From: Sapria himalayana
Taxonomy: Eukaryota; Streptophyta; Magnoliopsida; Malpighiales; Rafflesiaceae
Direction of reading: 5' to 3'
DNA: 64,000 bases
NCBI GenBank assembly: GCA_029783825.1
Contig: JAREIK010011459.1
Location: forward strand, 1-64,000
Shown: piece after piece, positions 26,700 through 37,871 of the stretch
How positions within the stretch are numbered: position 1 is the first letter of the stretch
Layout of the letters: each line of letters begins with the position of its first letter
Made by a program: the position numbers and the translations under genes
Notes under the pieces: model-generated
What the model was told of the DNA's origin: nothing
The model's database searches: none
Seen by the model: the letters and a program-made list of their open reading frames with translations, nothing else

Positions 26700-26719
26700 A
26701 AAAACATGAACAAGAACAA
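26700..26719 (+). repeat. Target-site duplication, right copy, LINE-1
   Basis: AAAAACATGAACAAGAACAA follows the LINE tail and pairs with 24843-24862 (19/20). The exact left edge is blurred by the poly(A) run. Confidence 0.8.
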
Positions 26720-29700
26720 GAATAAGAATAAAAACATGAACAAGAACAAGAACAAGAACAAGAATAAGAATAAGAATAATTAGAAGAAGATAAACACGAA
26801 AAAAAAGATAAAGAAGTAAAAAAATAATAAAAAGAAGAAAAACATGGACAATGAGATGAACCATATTAATAAGATGAATAAAACAAGAAAAAAAAAGAAA
26901 AGGAAAAGAAAGATGTATAGAATGAAGATGAGGAGGAATAAGAATAATTAGAAGAAGATGATGATTATGATGATAAAGAAGATAAAAATTAAGTAGCAAA
27001 AGAAGATTAAAAGGATACAAGATTAAAAGAATAAAAGATAAAAAAGAAGAAGAATAATAATAATAATAATTAGTTGTCAAGGAATAAAAAGAAGAACAAA
27101 ATTATGATGATGATATACATAATTAAGATAAAGAAAAATGAAAAGAGCAAGAACATAGAGAAGATAAATAATAAGAAGGATAAGAACAATTTAAGAAGAA
27201 CAAAACAAATACTAGAACAAGAATAAGAAAATAAGACAAAAAAGTATAAATAGATGAGGAATACAATCTAGAAAAATAAGAAGAATGATTAAAATAAAGA
27301 GAACAAGAATGAAAAAGAAGAGAAAGAATAAAAAAGAAGAATAAGTAGTAGTAAAAGATGTTGGAGATGAAGATGAATAAGAAGAAGTTGAAAATAAATT
27401 ACAAGAGTGAGAAGAAGAAGTAGTAGAAGTAGAAATAGTGAAAAAATTAAGAAAAAAAGAAGAAAAAAATAAGCATAAGAAAGAGTATATGAAGAAGAAT
27501 AAGAATAAGAGTAAGAAAAAAAAGAAAAAAGATAGAGAAGAAGGTAAAAAAATGAATTTAAAACAAGAAATGAAAGAAGAGAAAGTGAATCAAAAAAATA
27601 ACAAGAAGAAAAAGAATTAGAAGTAGAAAATAATAATAAGAGAACCACAAAGAGAACAAGAAGTAGAGGTAGATAAAAAATAGAATTAGCACTATAATAT
27701 GAAAAAGAATAAGAAAAAGAAAAATAAATAGAAGATAAAGTAGAAGAAGAGAATAAAAAAAATTGATTAATAAGGACAAGAAATAGAAAAATAAAATGAA
27801 CAAGAAGAAGAAGAAGCAATAGAATAAAAAATAAGAAGAAGAAGATTAGGTACAAAAAAATAACAATGAAAAAAGAAGAAGCAAATGCATAAGAAAAAAT
27901 ATGAAGAAAAAGAAGAATAAATAGAATAAGAATAATAAAATGAAAAAGAATAAGAAGAATAAGCAGAATAAGAAGAACAAGAATAATAAAAAAAAGAACA
28001 ATATGATTATACTTAGGAAGAAGAGGTATAAAAAGAGCAAGGCAAAGAATAATAATTAGAAGAAGAAGAATTAATAGAAGAAGTCAAAAATGAAAAAGTA
28101 GATAAAGAAAAAGAATAAGAAGAAAAATATTAATAATAATAACAAAAACAAGAAAGATAAGAAGAAGATGAAAAAAATAAACAAGACTATGTAGAAGAAG
28201 AATATTATGAAATTGAACCTAAAGAAGAAAATATAGTTAAAGAAGAGAAAGCAAGGGTATAAGAAGAAGAAGAAGAACAATTAGAAGTAAAAATATAAAA
28301 AAAAGAAGAAGAAGAAAAAAAATAGAAAAAGAAGAAGAATTAGAATAAGAAGTAAGAGTAGAAGAAGAAGAAAAAAAAAGAAGAATTAATGGGAGAAGGA
28401 GATGAAGTAGAAGAAGAAGAACAACAAGAAGAATAAAAATAAGCAAAATAAGACAAAGAAAATGAATAAAAAAAAAAGAAGAAAAAGAAGCAAAATAATA
28501 ATAATAAGATGTAGAAGAAGAAGAAGTTAATTTAGATGTAGAAAAAGGAGAAGTAGAATAAGGTGAAGAAGAAAACTAAGAAGTAGAATAAGGTGAAGAA
28601 GAAGAAGTAGTAGTAGATGAAGAAAAATTAAAATAAGAAGAAGAAGTAGTAGTAGTAAAATAAAAAGAATAAAAGAATAATAAAAAGTAGAAAAAGAAGA
28701 AAAAGAATAAAAGTATATGAAGAAGAAGTAGTAGTAGAAGAAGTAGTAGAAGAAGAAGTTGAATAACCAAAAGAAAAAGAAAAATAAGGAGACGAAGCAA
28801 TGGAAGAAGAAGAAAAATAAAAAAACTAGAAGAAGAAGAAGAATAATAAGAAGTAATAGAATAAGAAATTGACAAAAAAGAGGAGGATGAGTAGTAGAAG
28901 AAAAAGTTAAACAAGAATACGAAAAATATGTAGTAAAAGAAGATGATGAAGCAGAAGAAGAAGAAGAAGAAGATAATGAAGAAGAATAATTAGAAAAATT
29001 AAAATAAGAAGAAGAAGAATAATAAGAAGTAGCAAGAGAAGAAGAAGAAGAAGAACAAGAAGCATAAAAAGTAAAAGAATTAGTAGTAAAACAATAAGAC
29101 GTAGTAGTAGTAGAAAAAAGAATAATTAAACAAAAAAGAAGAAAAATAAGAAGAAGAAGTAGTAGAAGAAGAAGAAGAAGAAGAATCTCATAAAGAAAAA
29201 ATAAGAAAAAGAAGAAAGTTAAAACTAATAATACGAAGAAGCACTAGAAGAAGTAGACGAAGAATAAAAAAATGAATTATAAGAAGAAGAATAATAATAA
29301 TAATAAAATAAAAATTAAGAAGAAGAATAATAATAATAATAATAAGTTGTAGAAGAAAAAGATGCAGAATAAGAAGAATAATAATAATAATAAAAGAAAA
29401 AGAACTATAGGGGGAATTAGTAGTAAAAGTAGCAATAGTAGAAGAAGAAGTTATAGAAAAATAAAAAAAGTATTGTAGTAATAGTAGAATAAGAAGATGA
29501 AAAAGAAGAAGAAGAATAGAAAGGAAAAGAAGAACAATAAAAGAATAAGAATAATAACAAGAAAAAGTAAAAGAACAAGAAGAAGAAGAAGAAGTAGTAG
29601 TAGAATAAGAAGAAGTAGATGAAGAAGTAGAAAATAAAAAGAAGAAGAAAAAGAAGAAGAAGAAAAAGAAGTAGAAGAAGTAAAATAAAAAGAAGTGGAA

Positions 29701-30333
29701 GAAGTATAAGAGGTACAAATTGAAGAAGTAGAAGAAGAAAAATAATAATAAGTGGAATAAGAAGAAGAATAATTATAAAAAATATAAGAAGAAGAAGAAA
29801 AAGATCAAGAAGTAGCAAAAGAAGAAGAAAAAGAAGAATAAGAAGTAGTAGTAGATAAAGAAGAAGAAGAAGTAAAGGATGAAAAAAAAGAATAAGCAGA
29901 GAAAGAAGAAGAAGTAGCAATAAAACAAGAAGCAAAATAAGAAAAAAATGAAGGAGAAGGAGATGAAGTATTAGAAGAAGAAGTAGTAGAAGAAGAAAAT
30001 GAAAAAAAAGAAAAAGAAGAAGAAGAAGATGATGATGATGAAACATAAGATAAAGAAGAAGAAGAAGTATAAGAAAAAGAACAAGATGAACCATAAGATA
30101 AAAATGAAGAAGAAGATGAAAAATAAGATAAAGAAGAAGAAGAAAAAGTAGAAGAAGAACAAGAAGTAGAAGATGGAGAAGCAGAACAATAACTAAAAGA
30201 TGGAGAAGCAGATTAAAAAAAAGAATAACAAGAAGAAGCAGAAGAAGTAGAAGAAGAAGTTTTAAATGAAGAAAAAGAAAGTCAAATAAAAAGAAGTAGA
30301 AGCAGAGGAAGAAAAGAAATAGAATAAGTAGAA

Positions 30334-30372
<39 letters not shown>

Positions 30373-31629
30373 ATAATATTAGTAGTAATAGAAGAATACG
30401 AAGAAGAAAATGAAGATGTAGAAGAAGAATAATAATAATAATAATAATATTAATAAGATGTAGAATTATAAGAAATAGAAGAAGAAGAAGCACAAGTAGA
30501 AGAATAATGTTAAAAAGAACTAGAAGAAGTAGAATTAGAAGAAGATAAAGAAGAAGTAGATGTAGAACATGATGATGATGCTAAAAAAAGATAAAGAAAA
30601 AAAAGTAGAAGTAAAAAAAAATAGAATAATAAATAGTAGTAGTAGAAGTATTAAAAGAAAATTAAGCATAAAATAAGAATAATAAGTAAATGTAGAAGAA
30701 GAATAATAATAATAATAATAATAATAATAAGTAGAAGAAGAATAAGAAGAAGTATTAGTAGTAGTAGTAGTAGAAGAAGAATATGTAAAAGAAGAAGTAG
30801 AAAATAAAAAAAAATAGAAGAAGGAGGAGGAGGAGGAGAAGATGCTGAAGTCGAAGAAGAAGAAGCAGAGGAAGAAGAAAAAGAAGTAGAAGAGGTAAAT
30901 ATTAAAGAAAGAAAATTAGATGAAGTAAAAGATGAAGTAAAAGATGAAGTAGACGAAGAAGAAGAAGATGATGATGATGATGATGATGAAATAGAATAAG
31001 AAAAAGATGATGAATAAGAAATTGAAGAAGAAGAAGAATAATAATAATAATATGATGCTGATGATAATTGAGGAGGAGGAGAAGTTTTGAAAAAGATGAA
31101 GAAGTAGTAGTAGTAGTAAAAGAAGAAGTAGAAGAAGCAAAAGAAAGAGAAGTTGAAGATGAAGAAAAAGTACAAAATGAAGAAGTAGAAGAAGAAAAAG
31201 AATAAAAAGTGGAATAAAAAGATGAAGAATAATAAGAAGTATAAGAAGAAAAAAAAGATCAAGAAAAAGTAGCAGAAGAAGAAAAAGAAGAAAAAGAAGA
31301 AGGAGAAGAAGAATAAGTAGTAGTAGTAGATGAAGAAGAAGAAGTAGAGGAAGAAGAAGAAGAAGTAGTAGTAGTGGATGAAGAAGAAGAAGAAGCATTG
31401 GATAAAGAAGAAGAAAAAGCATTGGATGAAGAAGAAGAAGAAGTAGTAGAGAAGAAAGAAGAAGAAGAATTAGAAAAAGCAGCAAGAGTAGAAAAAAAAG
31501 GAGAATTAGAAGAAGTAGTAGTATAAGAAGAAAATGAAGAAGAAGAATATGATGATGAAGGATAAGATTAAAAAGAATAAGAAGAAGATAATGAAGCATT
31601 AGATAAAGATGAAGAAGATGATGAAGCAT
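26720..31629 (+). repeat. Polypurine (GAA)n-type array between LINE-1 and LINE-2
   Basis: About 4.9 kb of GAA/TAG/GAT/ATA triplets, almost without C on the + strand. It includes short (AAT)n runs and an (ATG)n tract at 30334-30372. Long minus-strand frames (Leu/Phe/Ser/Tyr rich, up to 358 codons) arise from the triplet period and are not genes. Confidence 0.93.
30334..30372 (+). repeat. (ATG)n microsatellite, about 12 copies
   Basis: Pure ATG run between GTAGAAG and ATATAATATTAG. It is complementary in type to the (CAT)n run at 19429-19464. Confidence 0.92.
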
Positions 31630-31640
31630 AAGATAAAGAA
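31630..31640 (+). repeat. Target-site duplication, left copy, LINE-2
   Basis: AAGATAAAGAA directly before the first non-array base. The identical 11-mer is at 35530-35540. Confidence 0.65.
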
Positions 31641-31669
31641 GGAGACTCTTTAATAAAAGAAATTAAAGC

Positions 31670-32449
31670 TTCATTACAGATGAGCAAAACCATGAACTAG
31701 AAATGATTCTGGAAGAAGAAGAGGTGAAAAATGCTATTTTTAGCCTAGATAAGGACAGTGCAGCAGGACCAGATGGCTGGAATAACTATTTCTTCCAGAC
31801 TAGTTGGAATATTCTTAAAAATGACCTTGTTCCTGCAGTTTCAAGTTTTTTTGTAGGTGTAGATATTCCCAAGGCATGGGCTAACTCATTTATTGTGTTA
31901 ATTCCAAAAAAAGAATCTCCACAGAAATGTGAAGATTATAGGCCTATCAGCGTATGCAATGCTATTTATAAAATCTTAGCGAAAATAATACAAAGCAGGC
32001 TAAGTAATATCCTTCCAGAAATAATATCCCAAGAGCAAATGGGCTTTGTCAAGAATAGGCTAATGATTGAAAATATAAAATTGGCTTCTGAAATGATGAG
32101 AGATATTGCGATGAAAACAAGAGGGAATAATCTATTAATAAAATTGGATCTATCTAAAGATTTCGATAGAGTAGAATGGGACATACTCTCCTTTCTAATG
32201 AGAAAGTTTGGTTTTTCTGAAAGATGCATTGATTTAATTTATAGATGTGTCACAAGCGTATGGGTTAAAGTCATTGTGAATGGAAATACAGGACATGAAT
32301 TTAAGCCTAAAAGGAGTCTAAGGCAAGGGGACCCATTATTTCCTTTGCTATTTGACATTTATTTAGAGCTACTGATTTGTAATTTAAACAAAAAAATGAT
32401 AGAAGGTAAGATTATCTCTTTTAGGCAGCCTAAAAAACCACTAGAATAG
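31670..32449 (+). pseudogene. LINE-2 reverse transcriptase, N-terminal and palm part
   Basis: The frame from 31703 gives 248 codons, and homologous residues (ITDEQNHELE) already precede that Met. Landmarks by residue are AGPDG at 21-25, YRPIS at 79-83, LDLSKDFDRVEW at 148-159 (motif A with its Asp) and RQGDPLFPLLF at 207-217 (motif B). The order and spacing are those of plant LINE reverse transcriptases. The frame ends in a stop caused by a one-base shift near 32445. After the shift the expected YADD box reads TAC GCG TAT GAT at 32461-32472, that is YAYD, so one of the paired catalytic aspartates is lost. Compared with LINE-5 this is a GAT to TAT change. Confidence 0.93.
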
Positions 32450-33186
32450 GCTGCCTAGCATACGCGTATGATCTCATAATTTTCACAAATGCGACTGCAA
32501 GTTCGATAAGGAATCTTATGGATCTCTTGCAAACTTTTGAGGTAGAAACGGGTCAAGTAGTAAATAAAAAGAAAAGTCAATTTTTATTAGCAGAAAAAAC
32601 CACGGAAAAAGTTGCAATCAAGGTCAAAAACATTACCGACTTTATTCAAAGTAAAGGGGCATTAATGTACTTAGGCTGCCCTATATATGAGGGTCGCTTG
32701 AGAGACAATTATTTATCTTGTTTACAAGATAAATTTAGAAGGAAAATAGCAGGCTGGAAAGAGGAGCTATTAGGCTTCGGAGGGATGATTACTCTAATCT
32801 CTCACGTTCTGCAAAGCACTCTGGTACATATTTTATCAGTTATTCATCCTCCCAAGAGATTTATTAGAAAACTAGAAATGGAAATGACTAACTTTTTATG
32901 GGGAAAAAAAGAAGGAAGGTTAAAGCTTCACTGGAAAAACTGGAAGGATATATGTTATCCTAAAGAGGAAGCAGGCTTGGGTTTAACTACCCTACAGGAC
33001 CTAGCAACAGCATGGGACTGTAAAGGGTGCTGGCAGCTAAAGGAAGGGGACAGCCTGTGGGCGAAGTACATGAGAGCAAAATATGAAGGAGATAAGATTA
33101 GAAGCTTGAAGAAGTCCTCAAACATTTGGAAATCACTGGAAAAACAGAAAGAAATAATAGAATCACACTCGATTTTGAAAGAGTGA
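32450..33186 (+). pseudogene. LINE-2 reverse transcriptase thumb and connection segment
   Basis: Continues the RT frame after the shift; the longest open piece is 32518-33186. Typical plant LINE landmarks appear in order: VNKKKSQF, YLGCPIYEGRL, RKIAGWKEELLGFGG, LISHVLQSTLVHILSV, TNFLWGKKEG, CYPKEEAGLGL, and LWAKYMRAKY. The frame closes at SHSILKE with a TGA, after which the same protein resumes in another frame (EWKWTLNPQGNFTLKSAK), so a single-base indel lies at about 33180. Confidence 0.9.
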
Positions 33187-34326
33187 ATGGAAATGGACAT
33201 TGAACCCACAAGGGAATTTCACTTTAAAATCAGCAAAATAACTGGTAAGAAAGAAAAAACCAACGCAAGCGATATTTATATGGGCTTGGAAAATGGATAT
33301 CCCACAAAAAATGAGCTCGCTTGCATGAAGAGTACTTGTCAATGCTATTCCAGTCGATAGTAATGTTCAAAGAAAAGGAGTAAAAATGGCATCAATATGT
33401 GACTGCTGTCATGAAGCAGTAGAATCTACAGATCATTTATTCGCTAAAGGGAAGATTGCAGCAAAAGTTTGGAGAGAGCTGGAGGAATTAAATTATATAA
33501 GTAGTAATCAGGAAGGACTGGAAGAAAAAATTAAAAAATGGGGAAGAAAAACCTCAAAAAACCCTGTTAGAAACTGGCTAATTCGAAACCTCCTGCATGT
33601 AATCATTTGGTGTCAATGGAAAGCTAGGAATAAAAGTAGATTTGAAAGAATTAAGATGAATCTAGTTGAAATTCTAAAAGATATTGAAAAAGAGATCAGT
33701 TATTTATCTAATATAAAACCGATAAAAGTTGAGAATTTAGAAATAAATAGAGAAGTTACAAATATATGGTCTCTAACTATCAATAAGAGTAAGACATATA
33801 GGGCAAGGAGTATAAGCTGGAATAAACCCCCTGTGGGCAAATTATCTCTCAATACGGATGGTAGCTTTAATAGAGATATAGGTGTAGCAGGAGGAGGAGG
33901 GGTAATAAGAGACTCACAAGATATATCATGAAAGCTTTCACTCTTTTTGGAAAAGCTTCCTCAGCACTCCATGCAAAAATTATTTCATTAAGTAAGGGAC
34001 TACATATTTGTAAAGAACTAGGTTTTAACAACCTTCAAATTCAGGTTGACTCAATGTTTCTAGTTGACTTAGTCTCAAAAAGAATATCGTTATAGAAGCA
34101 TGAAGAGGAAATTGAGATAATAATAAGTCTAATAAATGAATTAGATGCGAATATCTCACATATTTACAGGGAGGCAAATGCAGTAGCAGACTGTCTTGCT
34201 AAAATAGGAATGACTCAAAAAGAACAAGAATACGATGAGAAATCTATGCCAGACAAATTAAAAGGCTTGGTAAGGCTAGATAAATTGTCTTTTCCTTATC
34301 TAAGAGTTAAAAGGAAAAATAAATAA
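33187..34326 (+). pseudogene. LINE-2 zf-RVT and RNase H segment
   Basis: The zinc-binding RT-associated segment reads CDCCHEAVESTDHLFAKG near 33395-33450, followed by VIIWCQWKARNKSRF. The RNase H domain starts at SWNKPPVGKLSLNTDGSFN. A frame break near 33915 separates GGGGVIRDS from MKAFT. The second half keeps IQVDS and NAVADCLAKIG, but has Lys in place of the catalytic Glu (ALHAKIISL) and an in-frame TAG after KRISL. It ends at TAA 34324-34326 after a basic LRVKRKNK tail. The sequence is clearly homologous to LINE-1 and LINE-5 along its whole length. Confidence 0.9.
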
Positions 34327-35435
34327 TTAAAATTAAAATTTAGAAATTTAATTAAAAATGTTAAATATTTGAAAATGATCAAGGGTTTAGTGGGGTATAT
34401 GATTCATCGAGGAGGATTTGTTTCTGTAGAAAACTAAGCTTAATGGATAATTTTGCTTTGTAGTTTGTTTTCTGTCTTTCTTAGCAGCAAGGGCAGGAAG
34501 TAGAAGGATCCGACAAATTCTCAAATGCATGTGTTAATGTTCAGAGTCTGTATTAATTTTTTGTTATTTCATTTATGTTCTGGATGTGTTATAATGTGTG
34601 GATATGGTGTGGTCTGAATTGGGCTGTGTCTGTGTTAATTTAAAGTTTTCATAAGTTCATAGAAATAGATAGAGTCTGTCAGATGCTTGGGAGAGGCTTT
34701 GTATGAAAGCTTCAGCATGAAAGCAACTAGTGAAAGCTGCTACTGAATGGAATGCTGTGGTGAAAGTGCTGTGCTGATGTGAAAGCTGCTGTGGTGAAAG
34801 CTGTCGTGAGGACATGAAAGCTCTAATGTTAAAACCACTGTGCTGCTTTAAGAGGCTACTAGAATGAAGGCTGGTATCAAGGCCGTTGGAAGGAGAGATG
34901 CTGGATTGAAAGCTGTTGAGGAAGGCTGCCGAAAGCTGCTGGAATAAAGGCTGCCAAAAAAGATGTTGGAATGTAGGTTGCTGAAAAAGCTGTTGGCATA
35001 TAGGCTGTAGAAAAAGCTGCTGGAATGAAGGCTACTGACAAAGTGACTAAATTGAAGGATGCTGAAAAATATGAGTTAATGGAACAATAGAAAATTGGCT
35101 GCCCAGGCTAGGTGAGCAACATAAAATTGCAAAAAAGGGAGCACAATGGTTTATTAAAGCTCCAAGACATGATCAACACACTCCAGGAGAAGTAAAGCAG
35201 CAGGTTTGAGCATTTGCAAATTGGCAGAAAGTACAACAAGGTAGATACAGTTGAGCACTCAAAGGCAAGTATAGAAATTGAATGAAGGCATCAAAAGATC
35301 AATAGAGCATCAAAGTTCTTCACGAAGCAACTTAATCAAAAGCAAGAACAGAAATATAAAAAAGACTTGTTAAACTATTTTAGGTTAGCTAATGACCAAT
35401 GTATTTTATTTGAAATTAAAAAGGATAGGAAAGGG
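34327..35435 (+). other. LINE-2 3' untranslated region
   Basis: Non-coding. It carries a pyrimidine tract followed by TTCTTAGCAGC at about 34465-34488, as in LINE-1. It also carries an imperfect minisatellite at about 34700-35070. Confidence 0.65.
34700..35070 (+). repeat. Imperfect minisatellite in the LINE-2 3' UTR
   Basis: Repeats of about 15 or 30 bp built on GAAAGCTGCTG and GGAATGAAGGCTG, interrupted by substitutions and small indels. At least ten recognisable AAGCTG/AGGCTG words occur in 370 bp. The repeat is not evident in LINE-1, LINE-4 or LINE-5. Confidence 0.75.
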
Positions 35436-35529
35436 TGTAAGAGGGACAATGGTAGACTTAGATTGTACAAATGGTATTCATCCGCCAAAAGAGAGGGTTA
35501 AAATTAATAAACAAAAATTTATAAAAAAA
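35436..35529 (+). terminator. Conserved LINE 3' terminus and polyadenylation signal (LINE-2)
   Basis: GATTGTACAAATGGTATTC, then CCGCCAAAAGAGAGGG, then TTAATAAACAAA with AATAAA, then an A-run. It is almost identical to the LINE-5 end. Confidence 0.82.
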
Positions 35530-35540
35530 AAGATAAAGAA
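35530..35540 (+). repeat. Target-site duplication, right copy, LINE-2
   Basis: AAGATAAAGAA, identical to 31630-31640, at the end of the A-run. Confidence 0.65.
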
Positions 35541-35855
35541 CATGAAGAAAAAAAGAAGAAGAAGAAGTAGTAGTAGTATAAGAATTAGAAGAAAAGGAAG
35601 TAATAGAAGATGAATAAGAAGAAGTAGAAGAAGAATACGAAGTAGAAGATGAAGGAGCAAAATAAGAAGAAGAATAACAAGAAAAAGTAGAATAAGCAGA
35701 ATAAGAAATTTAAAATAAAGAAGAAGATGGAAAAATAAAAAGAAGTAGGAGAAGAAAAAAAATAGAAGAATAATAAGTAGAAGAAGAAGAAGAAGATATA
35801 CTAGTAGTAGACATAGAAGAAGGAAAAGTATAAAATAAAGAAGTAGAAGAAGAAG

Positions 35856-35892
<37 letters not shown>

Positions 35893-36924
35893 AGAAGAAG
35901 TAGAAGTAGAAGTAGAAGAAGAAGAACCAGAAGTAGAAGAATATGTTGAAGAACAACAAGAAGAAGAAGTAGAAGTAGTAGAAGAGGAAGAAGAAGTATA
36001 ACAAGAACATGATGATGATGTTGCTAAAGAAAAAAGATACAGAAAAAAATGTAGAAGAATAAAAAAAATAGAATAATAAATAGAAAGTAGTAGAAGAAGT
36101 AGAAGAAAATAAAGCATAAATATGAATAATAAGTAAAAGTAGAAGAAGAAAAAGAATAATAATATAATAATAATAATAAGTAGAAGGAAAGAAGAAGTAT
36201 TAGTAGTAGTATACGAAGAAAATTAAGTAGAAGAAGAAGTAGAACAATAAAAAAAATAGAAGAAGAAGAAAAAAGATGATGCTTATGTAGAAGAAGTAGT
36301 AGTTGTAGGCATAGTAGTAGTAGTAGATAAAGAAGATGAAGAAGAATAAGTAAACATTGAAGAAGGAAGTAGAAGAAGTAGAAGATAAAGCGGAAGAAGC
36401 CAATGATGATGTAGAAAAAGAAGAAGAAAAGAAGAAATCGCAGAAGAAGTTGAAGAAGAAGTATAATAATAATAATAATAATATGATGCTGATAATAAAT
36501 GAGGAGGAGAAGAAAAGGTAGGAGAATTAGATTTAAAAAAATAAACAAAACTAGAACAAGGAAAATAAAAATATGAAATGAGAGAGAGGCATTATAATAT
36601 GAAGAAGAAGCAGAAGAATATATAGAATTAGAAGAAGAACAACAACAAAAACAATAAGAAGCATAAGAAGAAATAGAATAAGAAAAGAAGAAGAAGAAGA
36701 AGAAGAAGCACAAAAAGAAAAAGAAGCATCAGAAGAAAAAAAAGAATAATACATAGATTAAAATGAAGATGAAGAAGAAGAACTTAAAGAAGAAGAAGAA
36801 CTAGAAGAAGAAGAAAAGAAGCAAGAGAAGAAATTGAAGAAGAAAAAGAAAAAGAAAAAGAAAAAGAAGTAGTGGTAGTAGTAGAAGAATTAGAAGAAGT
36901 AGAAAAAAAATCAAAAAAAGAGAT
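35541..36924 (+). repeat. Polypurine (GAA)n-type array between LINE-2 and LINE-3
   Basis: About 1.4 kb of GAA/TAG/GAT triplets with short (AAT)n and (ATT)n runs at about 35858-35890. Minus-strand frames are artefacts of the repeat. It ends in TAGAAAAAAAATCAAAAAAAG, where mixed sequence begins. Confidence 0.92.
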
Positions 36925-37870
36925 TTAAGACATCCATAAAAACTTCTCTCCCAGAAACCTAGTTAAAAAATTCTTCTCTCTCTTCTTTTCTAATCCCCTC
37001 CCCAACCTTCCCCCGATTCCAAAAACTACTCTTAGTCAGAAGTGAAACATGGAATCTAAGTAAGGAAGTTTCTTTACTTAATTTTTTCAATATATTTTCT
37101 AGATGGGTATTACTAAAAGACAACCCGATTCATTTAACTCTAACAACCCATATGATAATTAAGAGGAAGCCATAAGGTTCTCTTAATAATTACCAAGTTT
37201 CATCAAAACCCTTAGCCAAAAAGGCTCCCCCAAAAAGCAGCATCGCCGATGAAGACTTGTTATCTATTTAGAAAATGATTCGAATGCTTCAGAATACTTA
37301 ATTGATGAAGGTGTTTCTCAAAAAATATCTTTTGGTAAGACTTCTACTTTCGGAATCAGTCTTTGCCTAAATAATTTTTAAAAAACTTGGATTTAAATGA
37401 GATTGATGCTTGATTCTATGAAAATAATGATCATTTACATGTTTCTCATACTCTTTCTAAAAACATAGTGGCCGTTAGGTAATGCATTCTGTCGATATTA
37501 AATATCATGATAGAAGAATGAATTCACCCATTGCAAATGCTAGTCTTGGGATAGAAAGCATAGAATGACACTTAGGTAATGAATTTGGTGCAAATACATA
37601 ATTTTCTAATGATTTTAGTTTGAATACATATTTAAATGATACTTCATGTGGAGAAAATAGCTTGGCAATGCATGTAGCTGATGATTTGCATATTGTTAAT
37701 GGTTTGAACATGCATTTAGCTTCTGATTTATTTGGAAAAATTGGTATGAATGTGAATGAATGCACTGGATTGTATAATTATCACACAAATTGATTAAATG
37801 TGACTAAAATACATGTTATTTCTTATGAAAATCCTCCCAATATGAACTCACTATAATAAATTGGCAATGG
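36925..37870 (+). other. LINE-3 presumed 5' UTR / ORF1 leader
   Basis: Begins with AAACTTCTCTCCCAGAAACC and a CT-rich stretch (TTCTTCTCTCTCTTC). After this no long + frame exists until 37872. A minus-strand frame at 37505-37765 has no recognisable feature. Assignment to LINE-3 is by position only. Confidence 0.45.
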
Positions 37871-37871
37871 T

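Larger units (their letters stand above)
31641..35529 (+). mobile_element. LINE-2: 5'-truncated RNase H-type LINE
   Basis: The longest copy of the RNase H family in the window. It holds the reverse transcriptase domain from just before its first conserved block, then thumb and connection, zf-RVT, RNase H, a 3' UTR of about 1.1 kb and the conserved 3' terminus. The endonuclease and ORF1 are missing by 5' truncation. An 11-bp direct repeat of array sequence flanks it. The coding part carries at least three frame breaks (about 32445, 33180 and 33915), an in-frame stop near 34095 and a changed catalytic motif, so the copy is dead. Confidence 0.92.

Noticed and set aside
26700..31629. Idea that the GAA arrays are overgrown tails of the LINEs
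   Set aside because: Direct repeats on both sides of LINE-1, LINE-2 and LINE-5 consist of array sequence, and arrays also lie before each LINE. So the arrays were there before the insertions.
31966..32229. Minus-strand frames inside the LINEs (31966-32229, 32955-33209, 25194-25442, 41698-42075, 55063-55416, 56134-56565)
   Set aside because: They are shadows of the recognised sense-strand RT and RNase H coding sequence.
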